DNA of 10,264 nucleotides, from contig JAPLDV010000561.1 of the NCBI GenBank assembly GCA_026391235.1, positions 1-10,264 on the forward strand, written 5' to 3'. A model generated the notes under the pieces. The model had not been told where the DNA came from, made no database searches, and saw only the letters and a list, made by a program, of their open reading frames with translations. The DNA is from Bacteroidia bacterium (GTDB lineage Bacteria; Bacteroidota; Bacteroidia; Bacteroidales; UBA12481). This document shows, piece by piece, positions 1 through 7,075 of the stretch (within the stretch, counting starts at the first letter, position 1; each line of letters begins with the position of its first letter). The position numbers were made by a program, and so were the translations under genes.

Positions 1-1188
1 GTTGCCGTTTGGCAGCCGGTATGCTCCGGAGATATTTTCAGAGTAAAGTGGATTTGCGGTGGTTCCCTGGTAGGTCCAGGTAAAATCCTTTGGTGTGAAG
101 GCTGAACCGGCAACAACAGTATAATTTCCATCGGCATCAACTACCGGGGTAAATTCATCTACCGTTGAATAAGTAATCCTACCGCCCCGACCGAGGCCGT
201 TGTTAAAGCAGGTCATGTTTCCGGCGCCCGGACAGCCCGGCAGAACCCACTCCACATCGTGCTGTTCAAAATATCTTTGGTCGGATTTAGTTCCGGCACC
301 ATAGGTCATTGGGTTTCCCCAGCGGTAGATCAGATCGCCTCCCTTGCTTCTCAGGCCTCCGGTATGCCCTGCTGCTTCTGCTGTTGTGGTGCTGTGATCG
401 ATGATCCAAACCTCGCTGTTTCCCCTTACGCTAACGGCTATCTGGTCAAAGTCAGGATTATAATCAATGGAGTTCATGTGATTCCAGAATGCCGGAAGAT
501 TTCTCCCGTCACCATCGCAATCAATTAACTCGGGATGCACTTTTGGATCGCCGTAATTTGATTTTGTGGCATCAAAATCCTGGACCAGATGATCCCAGGT
601 ATGCCACTCCCATACCACTGTCCCTCCGGAGGGATAGGTCGGCTTGATTTCGACGACATAATCGGGAACCATCATTCCTTTTTGCTGGATCTCGGGCTGG
701 AACTTTGCAGGATCAAAGCCCGCTGCCAGGCATTCTGCATAAGTTTTTTTCTCGATTACCAGCATGATGATATTCCCGTTTGGCAAACGCTTGATATCAT
801 GATGCTGCATATAGGTGCTTGTCGAAAAATCCAGGCTCCATACCAGGTTATCGTTCCAGTCATACTCTTCCACTCTTCCCCCTTCACCGCCGCCGCTGCT
901 GAGCTGCCCTTTGGTCATGCAGGTGCGGAGGAGGTTCCCGTTCTCCAGCAGGTAAACCGATTGCCCGGGAGGATACTTGCTGGCAGTCCATTTATGTACC
1001 ATACGGCCCTCATTGTTAATCAGATAGGTCATGGTGTTCTGCTTCGGTGCAAAAAGGGTATATCCTTTATACACTTTCGCTGTATCGTTCAGGAACAAGC
1101 CGATGGTCCGTGTTTGAGCGGATGCAGTCTGTGCAATCATCGAAAAAATAATCAATTGAATTGCGATAAAAATTCTTCTAGTTGTCAT
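1..1188 (-). CDS. Secreted arylsulfotransferase-like protein, 3' end cut by window
   Basis: The visible part is 396 codons with no stop, so the gene continues past the window edge. Residues 1-24 form a signal peptide (hydrophobic core IAIQLIIFSMIA, cleavage likely after ASA). The rest matches the ASST-like beta-propeller family: KGYTLF near 41-46, a histidine pair H129/H130 followed by D, a [H-M-N-S-I-D-Y-N] motif at 237-244, I-D-H at 263-265, QHDVEW at 309-314 and a P-G-x-G-A-G-N-like turn near 317-324. The same histidine-bearing blocks occur in the gene upstream (1363-3159), so the two are paralogues. Compared with that gene, about 190 residues are missing, probably including a T9SS tail (inference). 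Characterised ASST enzymes move sulfate between phenols through a catalytic histidine. Whether this distant relative does so is unknown, and a structural or binding role at the cell surface is equally possible. The start at 1188 is supported by the signal peptide and a purine-rich leader. Confidence 0.85.
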   Translation of the reverse strand, partial: MTTRRIFIAIQLIIFSMIAQTASAQTRTIGLFLNDTAKVYKGYTLFAPKQNTMTYLINNEGRMVHKWTASKYPPGQSVYLLENGNLLRTCMTKGQLSSGGGEGGRVEEYDWNDNLVWSLDFSTSTYMQHHDIKRLPNGNIIMLVIEKKTYAECLAAGFDPAKFQPEIQQKGMMVPDYVVEIKPTYPSGGTVVWEWHTWDHLVQDFDATKSNYGDPKVHPELIDCDGDGRNLPAFWNHMNSIDYNPDFDQIAVSVRGNSEVWIIDHSTTTAEAAGHTGGLRSKGGDLIYRWGNPMTYGAGTKSDQRYFEQHDVEWVLPGCPGAGNMTCFNNGLGRGGRITYSTVDEFTPVVDADGNYTVVAGSAFTPKDFTWTYQGTTANPLYSENISGAYRLPNGN

Positions 1189-1192
1189 TGGT

Positions 1193-1200
1193 TCCTTCTT
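1193..1200 (-). promoter_or_regulatory. Possible Shine-Dalgarno sequence of the ASST-like gene starting at 1188
   Basis: The minus strand reads AAGAAGGA, ending four bases before the ATG at 1188. It is the only purine-rich ribosome-binding-type leader among the starts in this window; the others have AT-rich leaders, as is common in Bacteroidota. The spacing is somewhat short, so it supports the start choice without proving use. Confidence 0.4.
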
Positions 1201-1231
1201 ATGTATTAAACAGCCATGATTAATGAACGAA

Positions 1232-1320
1232 CTTTGCGCACTCTGCGTAATCTTTGCGTTCTCTGCGGTTTATTTCCTTTACCGCAGAGAACGCAGAGTA
1301 AATCGCAGAGGACCGCAGAG
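1232..1320. repeat. Inverted-repeat element of eight CGCAGAG-type 9-mers (element A)
   Basis: Each arm contains four 9-bp units of the form NNCGCA[GA]AG. On the minus strand, units lie at 1269-1261, 1260-1252, 1249-1241 and 1240-1232. On the plus strand they lie at 1281-1289, 1290-1298, 1302-1310 and 1312-1320. The innermost part gives a perfect 15-bp stem (1255-1269 with 1281-1295) around an 11-base loop, and the outer parts pair imperfectly. The element fills much of the 174-bp gap between the two ASST-like genes. There is no T-run after the stem on either strand, so it does not look like a Rho-independent terminator, although a hairpin in the mRNA could still affect stability or readthrough. 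It matches the layout of the element at 3210-3393. It may be a REP-like or MITE-like dispersed repeat; no transposase is visible. Confidence 0.85.
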
Positions 1321-1362
1321 AATGAATTCAATGATAATGCTGTTAACAGGTTTGAATAAATG

Positions 1363-3159
1363 TTATCTCGAATAGATCAGTTTCTTGCTGATTTTCTGAC
1401 CATCAGCCATCAGTATATAAAAATACATTCCGTTCGGAACGCGGGTCCCGCTGTCATTGGTGCCATCCCAGGTGAGGTTGTATTTCCCCGCTGAACATTT
1501 TTCATTCATCAGGGATTTAGTTTGTTTGCCTGATAAATCAAATATTACGATGCTCACCTTTTTACTGTTTTCAATTTCAAATTCAATGTTTGTGTTGCCG
1601 GAAAAAGGGTTCGGATAGTTTTGGCTCAGTAAATCACCCGGTTTCAGGTACTCCGCCGAAGGTTCAACTGATGTAATATCTCCAGGGATCAAATAATCGG
1701 GATCGAAGCCGGTTATGGTTTCACCGGCCGTCAAATCTTTATTTTTGAGTGCCGGATGATCGGCTGTGTAGCGATATGCCCTGAAAGCAGCATTATAAGT
1801 AGGGTAATTATCCACCTTAATTTTCTTTTTTCCGTCGCGGGTAACCGGGTTGATATATTCCCAGACAATTATTGTATCGGCGGGTGAAACTTCAAAGAAA
1901 TGGCCGTCATTCATGGAACACACAAAAGTATTCCCGTTGGGCAGTCGCTGAGCGCTGGAACCGATTGTGCTGAAAAATGAGGTGTTGTTTTTGCTGGAAT
2001 ATTTCCAAACAATTTGTTTTGAAACATTCTTTTTCTCCTTCATCAGGTTGCGATCAGGGGAGTTTACGATGTTATAACCAGCCGTTGGTGGATTAACAAA
2101 CTTGCCGGTATTGGTGCCGGAGGAATTCAAATAGGGATTGATCTCAAAAATATAGGACTGTAAGGTCAGCTCAACAAGATTCTGTCCGTTATTAAAAATC
2201 AGAAAGTTGCCGGCACCAGGCAAACCTGGCTTTATCCACTGTATATTGTGTGATCCGCCCATCTGTTTATGACCTGCGGTTGCTTTTTCCCAATTATCGA
2301 GTACCGATGGGGGATCACCCTGGTCATATTTGGCAGGGTCACCGAACCGGTAAAGAAAATCGCCTTTTGATGATGCTGCAAGTGTAATAGAACTGTCGGG
2401 CTTGCCGGGAATAAAGGTATTTCCATGGTCAATCACGTAGAATTCCCCATGTACGGAATTGACGACCACCAGGTCGAGGTCCTGGTTATAGTCCATCGAA
2501 TTGCAGTGCATCCAGTCGCTCTTGACCGCATTACCGCGAATGTTCAGATCAATTCTGCCAGGATTGTCCTTTACGACACCATAGGTTGATTTTCCCGGGA
2601 GAATATCCTGAACCACATGGTTGAAAAACCACCATTCCCAGATAACATTGCCTTCCCGGTCGACCTCCACCACTGCGTCCATCTGAACACCGTTATAATT
2701 ATTTGCCGGATCGCAGCCGGCTGCAATGCACTGCGCCGAAGTCAGGTCCCTGTTGGCGATATACATGAAGGTGGAGTCGCCTAACTTCGGGTTGAATAAC
2801 TTGGTGAAATCGTGATGCGGATAATAGCCGGAGCGGGCCTCCGTATACTGCCATACGGTGTTCCCGTTCCAGTCGAGCTCTTTCCAGGAATTCTGATTGC
2901 TGGGGTTACCACCGACTGCATCCAGCAGGGTGCCATTATCGGTAAATCGGGGATTGGTGCCGATCTTCCAGGTATTAATTACATGTCCTTCCATATCAAT
3001 CAGATAGGTTGTGCCTCCCGACCCGAAAAGGGTATATCCTCCATAACTGTTTGCGGCATCCCAATAGCGCGTTTCAGTTGGAATAAAGAAACATTCCTGG
3101 GAAAAAGAGGAAATTCCCGCAAATAGTAGAATTATTGTTATTAAAATTACTTTTTTCAT
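1363..3159 (-). CDS. Arylsulfotransferase-like secreted protein with T9SS sorting tail
   Basis: The product is 598 residues. Residues 1-20 are a signal peptide (MKK start, hydrophobic ILITIILLFAGI, cut before QECF). Residues 40-460 form a beta-propeller of the ASST-like family: GGYTLF at 40-45, H115/H116-D, MHCNSMDYN at 217-225, VIDHG at 242-246, GSHNIQW at 302-308, PGAGN at 314-318 and RLPNGN at 405-410. Residues 508-598 are a T9SS type A C-terminal domain (SQNYPNPFS at 512-520, then FDLSGK and PNGMYFYIL), so the protein is probably carried across the outer membrane and either released or attached to the surface. The conserved histidines fit the family in which ASST enzymes use histidine to transfer sulfate, but substrate and activity cannot be read from sequence. 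The leader before the ATG is AT-rich with no Shine-Dalgarno. The paralogue follows downstream across a 174-bp gap holding a repeat element. Neighbouring FGE-type and cytochrome genes give no clear pathway link. Confidence 0.88.
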   Translation of the reverse strand: MKKVILITIILLFAGISSFSQECFFIPTETRYWDAANSYGGYTLFGSGGTTYLIDMEGHVINTWKIGTNPRFTDNGTLLDAVGGNPSNQNSWKELDWNGNTVWQYTEARSGYYPHHDFTKLFNPKLGDSTFMYIANRDLTSAQCIAAGCDPANNYNGVQMDAVVEVDREGNVIWEWWFFNHVVQDILPGKSTYGVVKDNPGRIDLNIRGNAVKSDWMHCNSMDYNQDLDLVVVNSVHGEFYVIDHGNTFIPGKPDSSITLAASSKGDFLYRFGDPAKYDQGDPPSVLDNWEKATAGHKQMGGSHNIQWIKPGLPGAGNFLIFNNGQNLVELTLQSYIFEINPYLNSSGTNTGKFVNPPTAGYNIVNSPDRNLMKEKKNVSKQIVWKYSSKNNTSFFSTIGSSAQRLPNGNTFVCSMNDGHFFEVSPADTIIVWEYINPVTRDGKKKIKVDNYPTYNAAFRAYRYTADHPALKNKDLTAGETITGFDPDYLIPGDITSVEPSAEYLKPGDLLSQNYPNPFSGNTNIEFEIENSKKVSIVIFDLSGKQTKSLMNEKCSAGKYNLTWDGTNDSGTRVPNGMYFYILMADGQKISKKLIYSR

Positions 3160-3209
3160 AAATTAAATTTATTTTGGTTTATTGTTATTGTTAAGCTGAC
3201 ATTTTTTTT

Positions 3210-3393
3210 ACCACAAAGGGCACAAAGGTTTTGCACAAAGTTCACAAAGTACCGTTGTTGGCTCTTATATTTCATCTAACAGCACATAGTATTGCTTAAT
3301 TGTCCATGTTTGTGAATGCCGGGTTTTAGATAAGCCTTTATTTTCCATATTCTTTGTGTTCTTTGTGTAAATTTTCTTTGTGAACTTTGTGGT
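3210..3393. repeat. Inverted-repeat element of eight CACAAAG-type 9-mers (element B)
   Basis: Each arm has four 9-bp units of the form NNCACAAAG. On the plus strand they lie at 3210-3218, 3219-3227, 3232-3240 and 3241-3249. On the minus strand they lie at 3393-3385, 3384-3376, 3369-3361 and 3360-3352. Both arms start with the same sequence, TTTACCACAAAG read inward. The units are grouped two plus two with a short spacer, as in element A at 1232-1320, but with A at the purine positions. The arms enclose about 102 bp (3250-3351) in which I see no gene. The element occupies most of the 281-bp gap between the FGE-type gene and the first ASST-like gene. It may be a dispersed REP- or MITE-like repeat. 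I recall similar CACAGAG-type repeats around small accessory genes (GxxExxY and four-helix-bundle families) in Bacteroidota and Chlorobi, so this could also be the flank of a lost insert; that is inference. Confidence 0.8.
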
Positions 3394-3440
3394 AAATCTT
3401 TCTTAATAGAATTTATCGCATATACATGAGCAGTAACGGT

Positions 3441-5714
3441 TTATTTTATTAAAACCATTCTGTTTGTCAACACTTCATCATCAACCAGAAGCCGGCAGGT
3501 ATAAATCCCGGTGGGATAATTACCTGCGCTCCATTTATATATATGCTGCCCCTCACCAAGTTTCTGATTCGCAATAGTTGCAACCAGTTGACCGAGTGAA
3601 TCATATATTGTCAGATTCACATTTCGTGGTTTTCCAAGGTCAAACCGGATATTTGCTATCGAATTAAAAGGATTGGGATAATTTTGGAATCCTAATATTC
3701 CTGATGAGTTATTTATATCACCGATATTAATTCCGGTTGAATTTCCGGCATATTTCCTGGCCACGCGAAATCCTACATGATACCAGGGGTGGTTCGGGTC
3801 CTGCGGTCCGCGGTAATAAGATGGATTCCGGTTCGAAACCCTGGAATGACCGTCATTTATCGCGGTAGTCGAATATCCGTTGTACCAGTTTCCCCCCCGC
3901 ATGCCGCGGTAGGGCTTCCCATCTGGCATGATAAAACCTGAAGCGGGACCCGTGGGATTATCTTTCGGACTGATGCTGTAATAATTCTGGCCGTACCAAT
4001 CATTTACAAACTCCCAGACATTGCCTGCCATATCGTACAACCCGAAAGCATTGGCTCCGTTGGACGTTTGATAGCTGGCCGCATTTCCGGGCCAGTTATA
4101 TTCGGATTTCAAATGGAACTTTCCATCATAAAAACCAACCGGTGTGGTCTGCGGATAGGTATTCTCAGAGGTTCCCTCGTAAGGATCGCCCGACTTTGGC
4201 CAGTTGGCTTTGGTAATATCCTGATCGTTTCCCCAGGGATAATTGTAGTAAGGACTCTTTTGCCCGCCCCTGCCGGCGTATTCCCATTCGGCTTCCGTTG
4301 GCAGCCGGTAACCGTTCTTAGTAAAGTCACAGTCCCAGGTCTTTAGGTTGTAGCACCCGGTTAGCCCATTTTGCAAACTCAGCCAGTTGCAAAAGGCAGC
4401 AGCTCCGAACCACATCACGCCGACCACGGGGTGGTTTCCACGGAAATCGGCCATTGAGAACACTTTTCCGTCGTAACCAATGCTGTAAAAAGAGGCAATC
4501 TGGCTGGTGTAACAATAAATATCAGTGCCTCCAACCGGGTATACCATATTATTCCGCACCTCTATCAATCCTTTTTGCAGAGAGGAATTCAGAAATGCCA
4601 GATATTGTTCATTGGTCGTTTCTGTCTTTGCCAGATAAAAGGAATCCACGATAACCGAATGAATGGGCAGCTCATCACTGGGATGGCTGGGATCGACAAA
4701 TCCGTGGTGGTCGCCCATTTCATATTCAGCACCGGGTATCAAAGCTTCGGTAATCTCCAGTCCGATGTTATCGCTGCCTCCTCTTACCAGCAGCACATTT
4801 TGCTTCAGAGTTTTATCATTATAAGATACAATGCCGTAATAAACATTTATATCCCAAGCTCTTACAGTTGCATTCGGCAATGTTGTTGAGGACCAAAAAT
4901 TACCGGAACTGACAGTGACAAAATAGCTTTTATCGAATGAAGGATTGAACAGGCTCACGTCGTTTAAAGACTGGAGTTCCTTAACGTTTGGCAATCTCCA
5001 ATCTGATTTGCCGGCCAGGGTCAGGGTATGGCTGTAAACGAGCGCCTCCTCCCAGGTTAATGAAATCGGAGATTGAATTTTCTGCCAGTTCAACCCGGTA
5101 TAATTATCGGTGATGGTTTCATTGCCATTGTCAGTAAAATGAGCACCGGAAAATGATGATATGATTGGATCTCTTACGGCCCTGACATGAAATCTCTTTG
5201 CCCCGCCGGCGCTTACGGTCTCGGAATTAGGATGGGCTCCGATTCCCCCGCCGGCATTCACCACCCACACCTTTGTCGCATCATCGGCCCTGACTTCGCT
5301 GGTCCACCAGTATTCGGCCGTTGTTTTGGTAAAGAATGTTGCATTCAGGGCAGGATTGGAATTGTTATAATGATTGATACCGAATAATTCAATTCCGGAG
5401 GGAAGCCGCCAATCATCTTTACCGCCCAGTATCAGGCTGTTGCAATAGGTGGTTGCATTTTCGAAAGTCATTTCGCCCCCATCGGTTTTCTGCCACACCA
5501 GCCTGGTGATGTTGTCGGTAACCGTTCCGTCGCCGTTATCTGTGAAAGAGAGGGGATTGATGGCAAAATCGGAATCTTCGCCTGCAGTACCGGTATAACT
5601 GCCGGTTTGGCCGGTATCGGACAGCCTGTATTTGAGGTGTTTCTGGGCGAAAGAACCGGTGAGTGACAGGAAGACAAAGAGGGTAATGAATAAGCTTCGT
5701 GCCGTTTTGATCAT
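3441..5714 (-). CDS. T9SS-exported protein: two DUF1566 domains plus cysteine-less FGE-type domain
   Basis: The product is 757 residues. Residues 1-23 are a signal peptide (core SLFITLFVFLSLTG, cut after SFA). Two tandem DUF1566 (Lcl C-terminal) domains follow at about 55-183 and 190-312. Each has F-T-D-N-G, T-D-N-x-T-x-L-x-W-Q-K and a D-W-R-L-P motif (101-105 and 238-242). Residues about 325-655 form an FGE/SUMF1-type fold: PIHSVIVDSFYLAKTETTN, YRLPTEAEWEYA (469-480), YPWGN, GLYDMAGNVWE (558-568), RGGNW (606-610) and VGFRVAR. At the positions of the two copper-binding cysteines of true FGE I read N612 and T617, so sulfatase activation is unlikely; many such domains are binding or structural modules. 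Residues 673-757 are a T9SS type A sorting domain (FQNYPNPFN at 676-684). The start at 5714 is chosen for the signal peptide; a small hairpin lies just upstream of it. The function is probably cell-surface, with unknown ligand. Confidence 0.9.
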   Translation of the reverse strand: MIKTARSLFITLFVFLSLTGSFAQKHLKYRLSDTGQTGSYTGTAGEDSDFAINPLSFTDNGDGTVTDNITRLVWQKTDGGEMTFENATTYCNSLILGGKDDWRLPSGIELFGINHYNNSNPALNATFFTKTTAEYWWTSEVRADDATKVWVVNAGGGIGAHPNSETVSAGGAKRFHVRAVRDPIISSFSGAHFTDNGNETITDNYTGLNWQKIQSPISLTWEEALVYSHTLTLAGKSDWRLPNVKELQSLNDVSLFNPSFDKSYFVTVSSGNFWSSTTLPNATVRAWDINVYYGIVSYNDKTLKQNVLLVRGGSDNIGLEITEALIPGAEYEMGDHHGFVDPSHPSDELPIHSVIVDSFYLAKTETTNEQYLAFLNSSLQKGLIEVRNNMVYPVGGTDIYCYTSQIASFYSIGYDGKVFSMADFRGNHPVVGVMWFGAAAFCNWLSLQNGLTGCYNLKTWDCDFTKNGYRLPTEAEWEYAGRGGQKSPYYNYPWGNDQDITKANWPKSGDPYEGTSENTYPQTTPVGFYDGKFHLKSEYNWPGNAASYQTSNGANAFGLYDMAGNVWEFVNDWYGQNYYSISPKDNPTGPASGFIMPDGKPYRGMRGGNWYNGYSTTAINDGHSRVSNRNPSYYRGPQDPNHPWYHVGFRVARKYAGNSTGINIGDINNSSGILGFQNYPNPFNSIANIRFDLGKPRNVNLTIYDSLGQLVATIANQKLGEGQHIYKWSAGNYPTGIYTCRLLVDDEVLTNRMVLIK

Positions 5715-5720
5715 AGGAAT

Positions 5721-5741
5721 CTGATTATGTTATTTAATCAG
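5721..5741 (-). promoter_or_regulatory. Small hairpin or operator just before the FGE-type gene start
   Basis: CTGATTA (5721-5727) and TAATCAG (5735-5741) form a perfect 7-bp inverted repeat around a 7-base spacer. Its near edge is six bases from the ATG at 5714. In the mRNA it would fold over the ribosome-binding region; in DNA it could be a dimeric regulator site. The short, AT-rich arms could also be chance. The remaining gap (5742-5915) shows no gene and no clear Bacteroidota promoter (TAnnTTTG). Confidence 0.3.
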
Positions 5742-5915
5742 TTTGACGATGTTTGATGGAAATTCTGGCACGGGCATCCATATTTTTTGCTCTCAAGGTC
5801 GCTGGGCCGACACGTTCGGAAACCTGAATCTTTACTTCAAAATTCAAAAATGGTCCCCAAGTCTCTCAATTTTCATTTCGTTCCCTGTGCCTTCGCGCTG
5901 CACCAAGTTCCATTG

Positions 5916-7061
5916 TCATCTCCCGGTGCCGCGATCCCTGATTGATACAACAGCCTCAATTTCCACCAAAAGTTCATCCCTGCAAATATCAGCCAAGAGA
6001 AAAACAGGCGTGATTGTCGGGAAATCGCTATTCATAAATCTATTGATATCAATATAATCCGATTCATTTTTCAGGTAGATGACCAACACTTCGAATACCG
6101 GTTCTTTCCTGACTCCGTTTCCGGATTCAAGGGTTGCAGCCGCAATCAAATTGCTAATGTTCTCCATGGTTATTCGTGCCTGTTCTGTTGCATCTGCATC
6201 AGGAACACTCGCCTCCCCGCGTATGGCAGCTGTTCCCGAAACATACACCCGTACGTCCTCCGGGGCGGAAAGTAACCGTGCCCTTTCAAACTTGGGGGTG
6301 GCGAATGAGTCTTCATTGCCCTCCAGTACCTTGCAGGAATATTGATGCGCAGGAACCTGAAAACTGTTGTTGATTGCAACATTCCGGACAGATGGTCCCA
6401 GGCACTTTAATGCTTCAATCTCAACGATAACGCCACCGATTTTAATACCTATCCCGGTAGCCGCAGGATAACCGTTTTCCCAGGATGTACTGCTATAAAA
6501 GCGGCTCCTTGCCCGGTTGAATTCCCGGTAATTTTGCTTTCCCGAAGAAATTGCCGTAATGCTCTCGATATAATTCCATTGACGGAAAATAGAATTAACC
6601 GGCATACCCTCAACCCTTAAAATCGAATGTATTGTATCGAAAACTTTGGTGGCCTGATCAAATCTGCCTGCATGCAGGTCATCGGCCATTACGCCGCCGA
6701 TAAATAATTCTTTGGATGAGCCGGTTTCGATTGCAATATATCTGATATCTGAGAAATGACGGGAATGAATGAGTTGTCCGGGATTACTTTCAATAAAGCA
6801 AGCTTCCAGCAGGAGTTCGCCATTTAAGGGTTTCTGGGGAATATAACTCAGGGCAGGCGTTGCTTCCTTGAAAAATGAACAAACCTTCGAATTCAAAATT
6901 CCCAATTGCCCGATGAATTCCAGGTTGTCACGGGGATTCCCGAAAAATACCAGACGAACGATTATCTTGTTTGGAGGGATTTTGGCCAGCAGAACATCAC
7001 ACATCGAGCCAAAATCATCAATCTGAGCAGTATGGAATTCGTAGGATCTTTTTACCGGCAT
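5916..7061 (-). CDS. Chorismatase-like protein (FkbO/Hyg5/XanB2 group)
   Basis: The product is 381 residues, with no signal peptide or membrane segment, so it is cytoplasmic. It shows the chorismatase pattern of two YjgF/Rid-like halves: QWNYIESI (161-168), YREFNRARSRFY (178-189), GYPAATGIGI (197-206), FQVPAHQYS (234-242), TPKFERAR (255-262), VYVSGTAAIRGEAS (272-285) and CRDELLVEIEA (360-370). Family members remove pyruvate from chorismate, giving a dihydroxycyclohexadiene carboxylate (FkbO type) or 3-hydroxybenzoate (Hyg5/XanB2 type). From memory of the Hyg5 structure work, C360, G276 and E367 match its Cys327, Gly240 and Glu334, which favours 3-hydroxybenzoate; this alignment was done by eye. 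It is somewhat longer than the roughly 330-345 residues usual for the family. It begins 14 bases after the cytochrome gene stop, so co-transcription is likely. No neighbour uses an aromatic acid, so its role here is open. A plain Rid deaminase is less likely, given the length and motifs. Confidence 0.75.
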   Translation of the reverse strand: MPVKRSYEFHTAQIDDFGSMCDVLLAKIPPNKIIVRLVFFGNPRDNLEFIGQLGILNSKVCSFFKEATPALSYIPQKPLNGELLLEACFIESNPGQLIHSRHFSDIRYIAIETGSSKELFIGGVMADDLHAGRFDQATKVFDTIHSILRVEGMPVNSIFRQWNYIESITAISSGKQNYREFNRARSRFYSSTSWENGYPAATGIGIKIGGVIVEIEALKCLGPSVRNVAINNSFQVPAHQYSCKVLEGNEDSFATPKFERARLLSAPEDVRVYVSGTAAIRGEASVPDADATEQARITMENISNLIAAATLESGNGVRKEPVFEVLVIYLKNESDYIDINRFMNSDFPTITPVFLLADICRDELLVEIEAVVSIRDRGTGR

Positions 7062-7075
7062 ATAAAGGCTTTCGT

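Noticed and set aside
589..1209. Plus-strand open frame of 206 codons
   Set aside because: It is antisense to the partial ASST-like gene, which has a signal peptide and is paralogous to its neighbour. The plus-strand frame shows no family features.
1232..1320. Rho-independent terminator between the ASST-like genes
   Set aside because: The stem is strong, but no T-run follows on either strand, and the multi-unit layout matches a dispersed repeat also found at 3210-3393.
1232..3393. CRISPR array
   Set aside because: The repeat units are only 9 bp, nearly contiguous and inverted, with no regular unique spacers and no cas genes.
3441..5714. Active formylglycine-generating enzyme serving a sulfatase
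   Set aside because: The two catalytic cysteine positions read as Asn and Thr, and no sulfatase gene is in the window.
5743..6057. Plus-strand open frame reaching from the 5715-5915 gap into the chorismatase gene
   Set aside because: Most of it is antisense to the chorismatase C-terminus with its conserved C-R-D-E-L-L-V-E-I-E motif, and the gap part has no independent coding signal.
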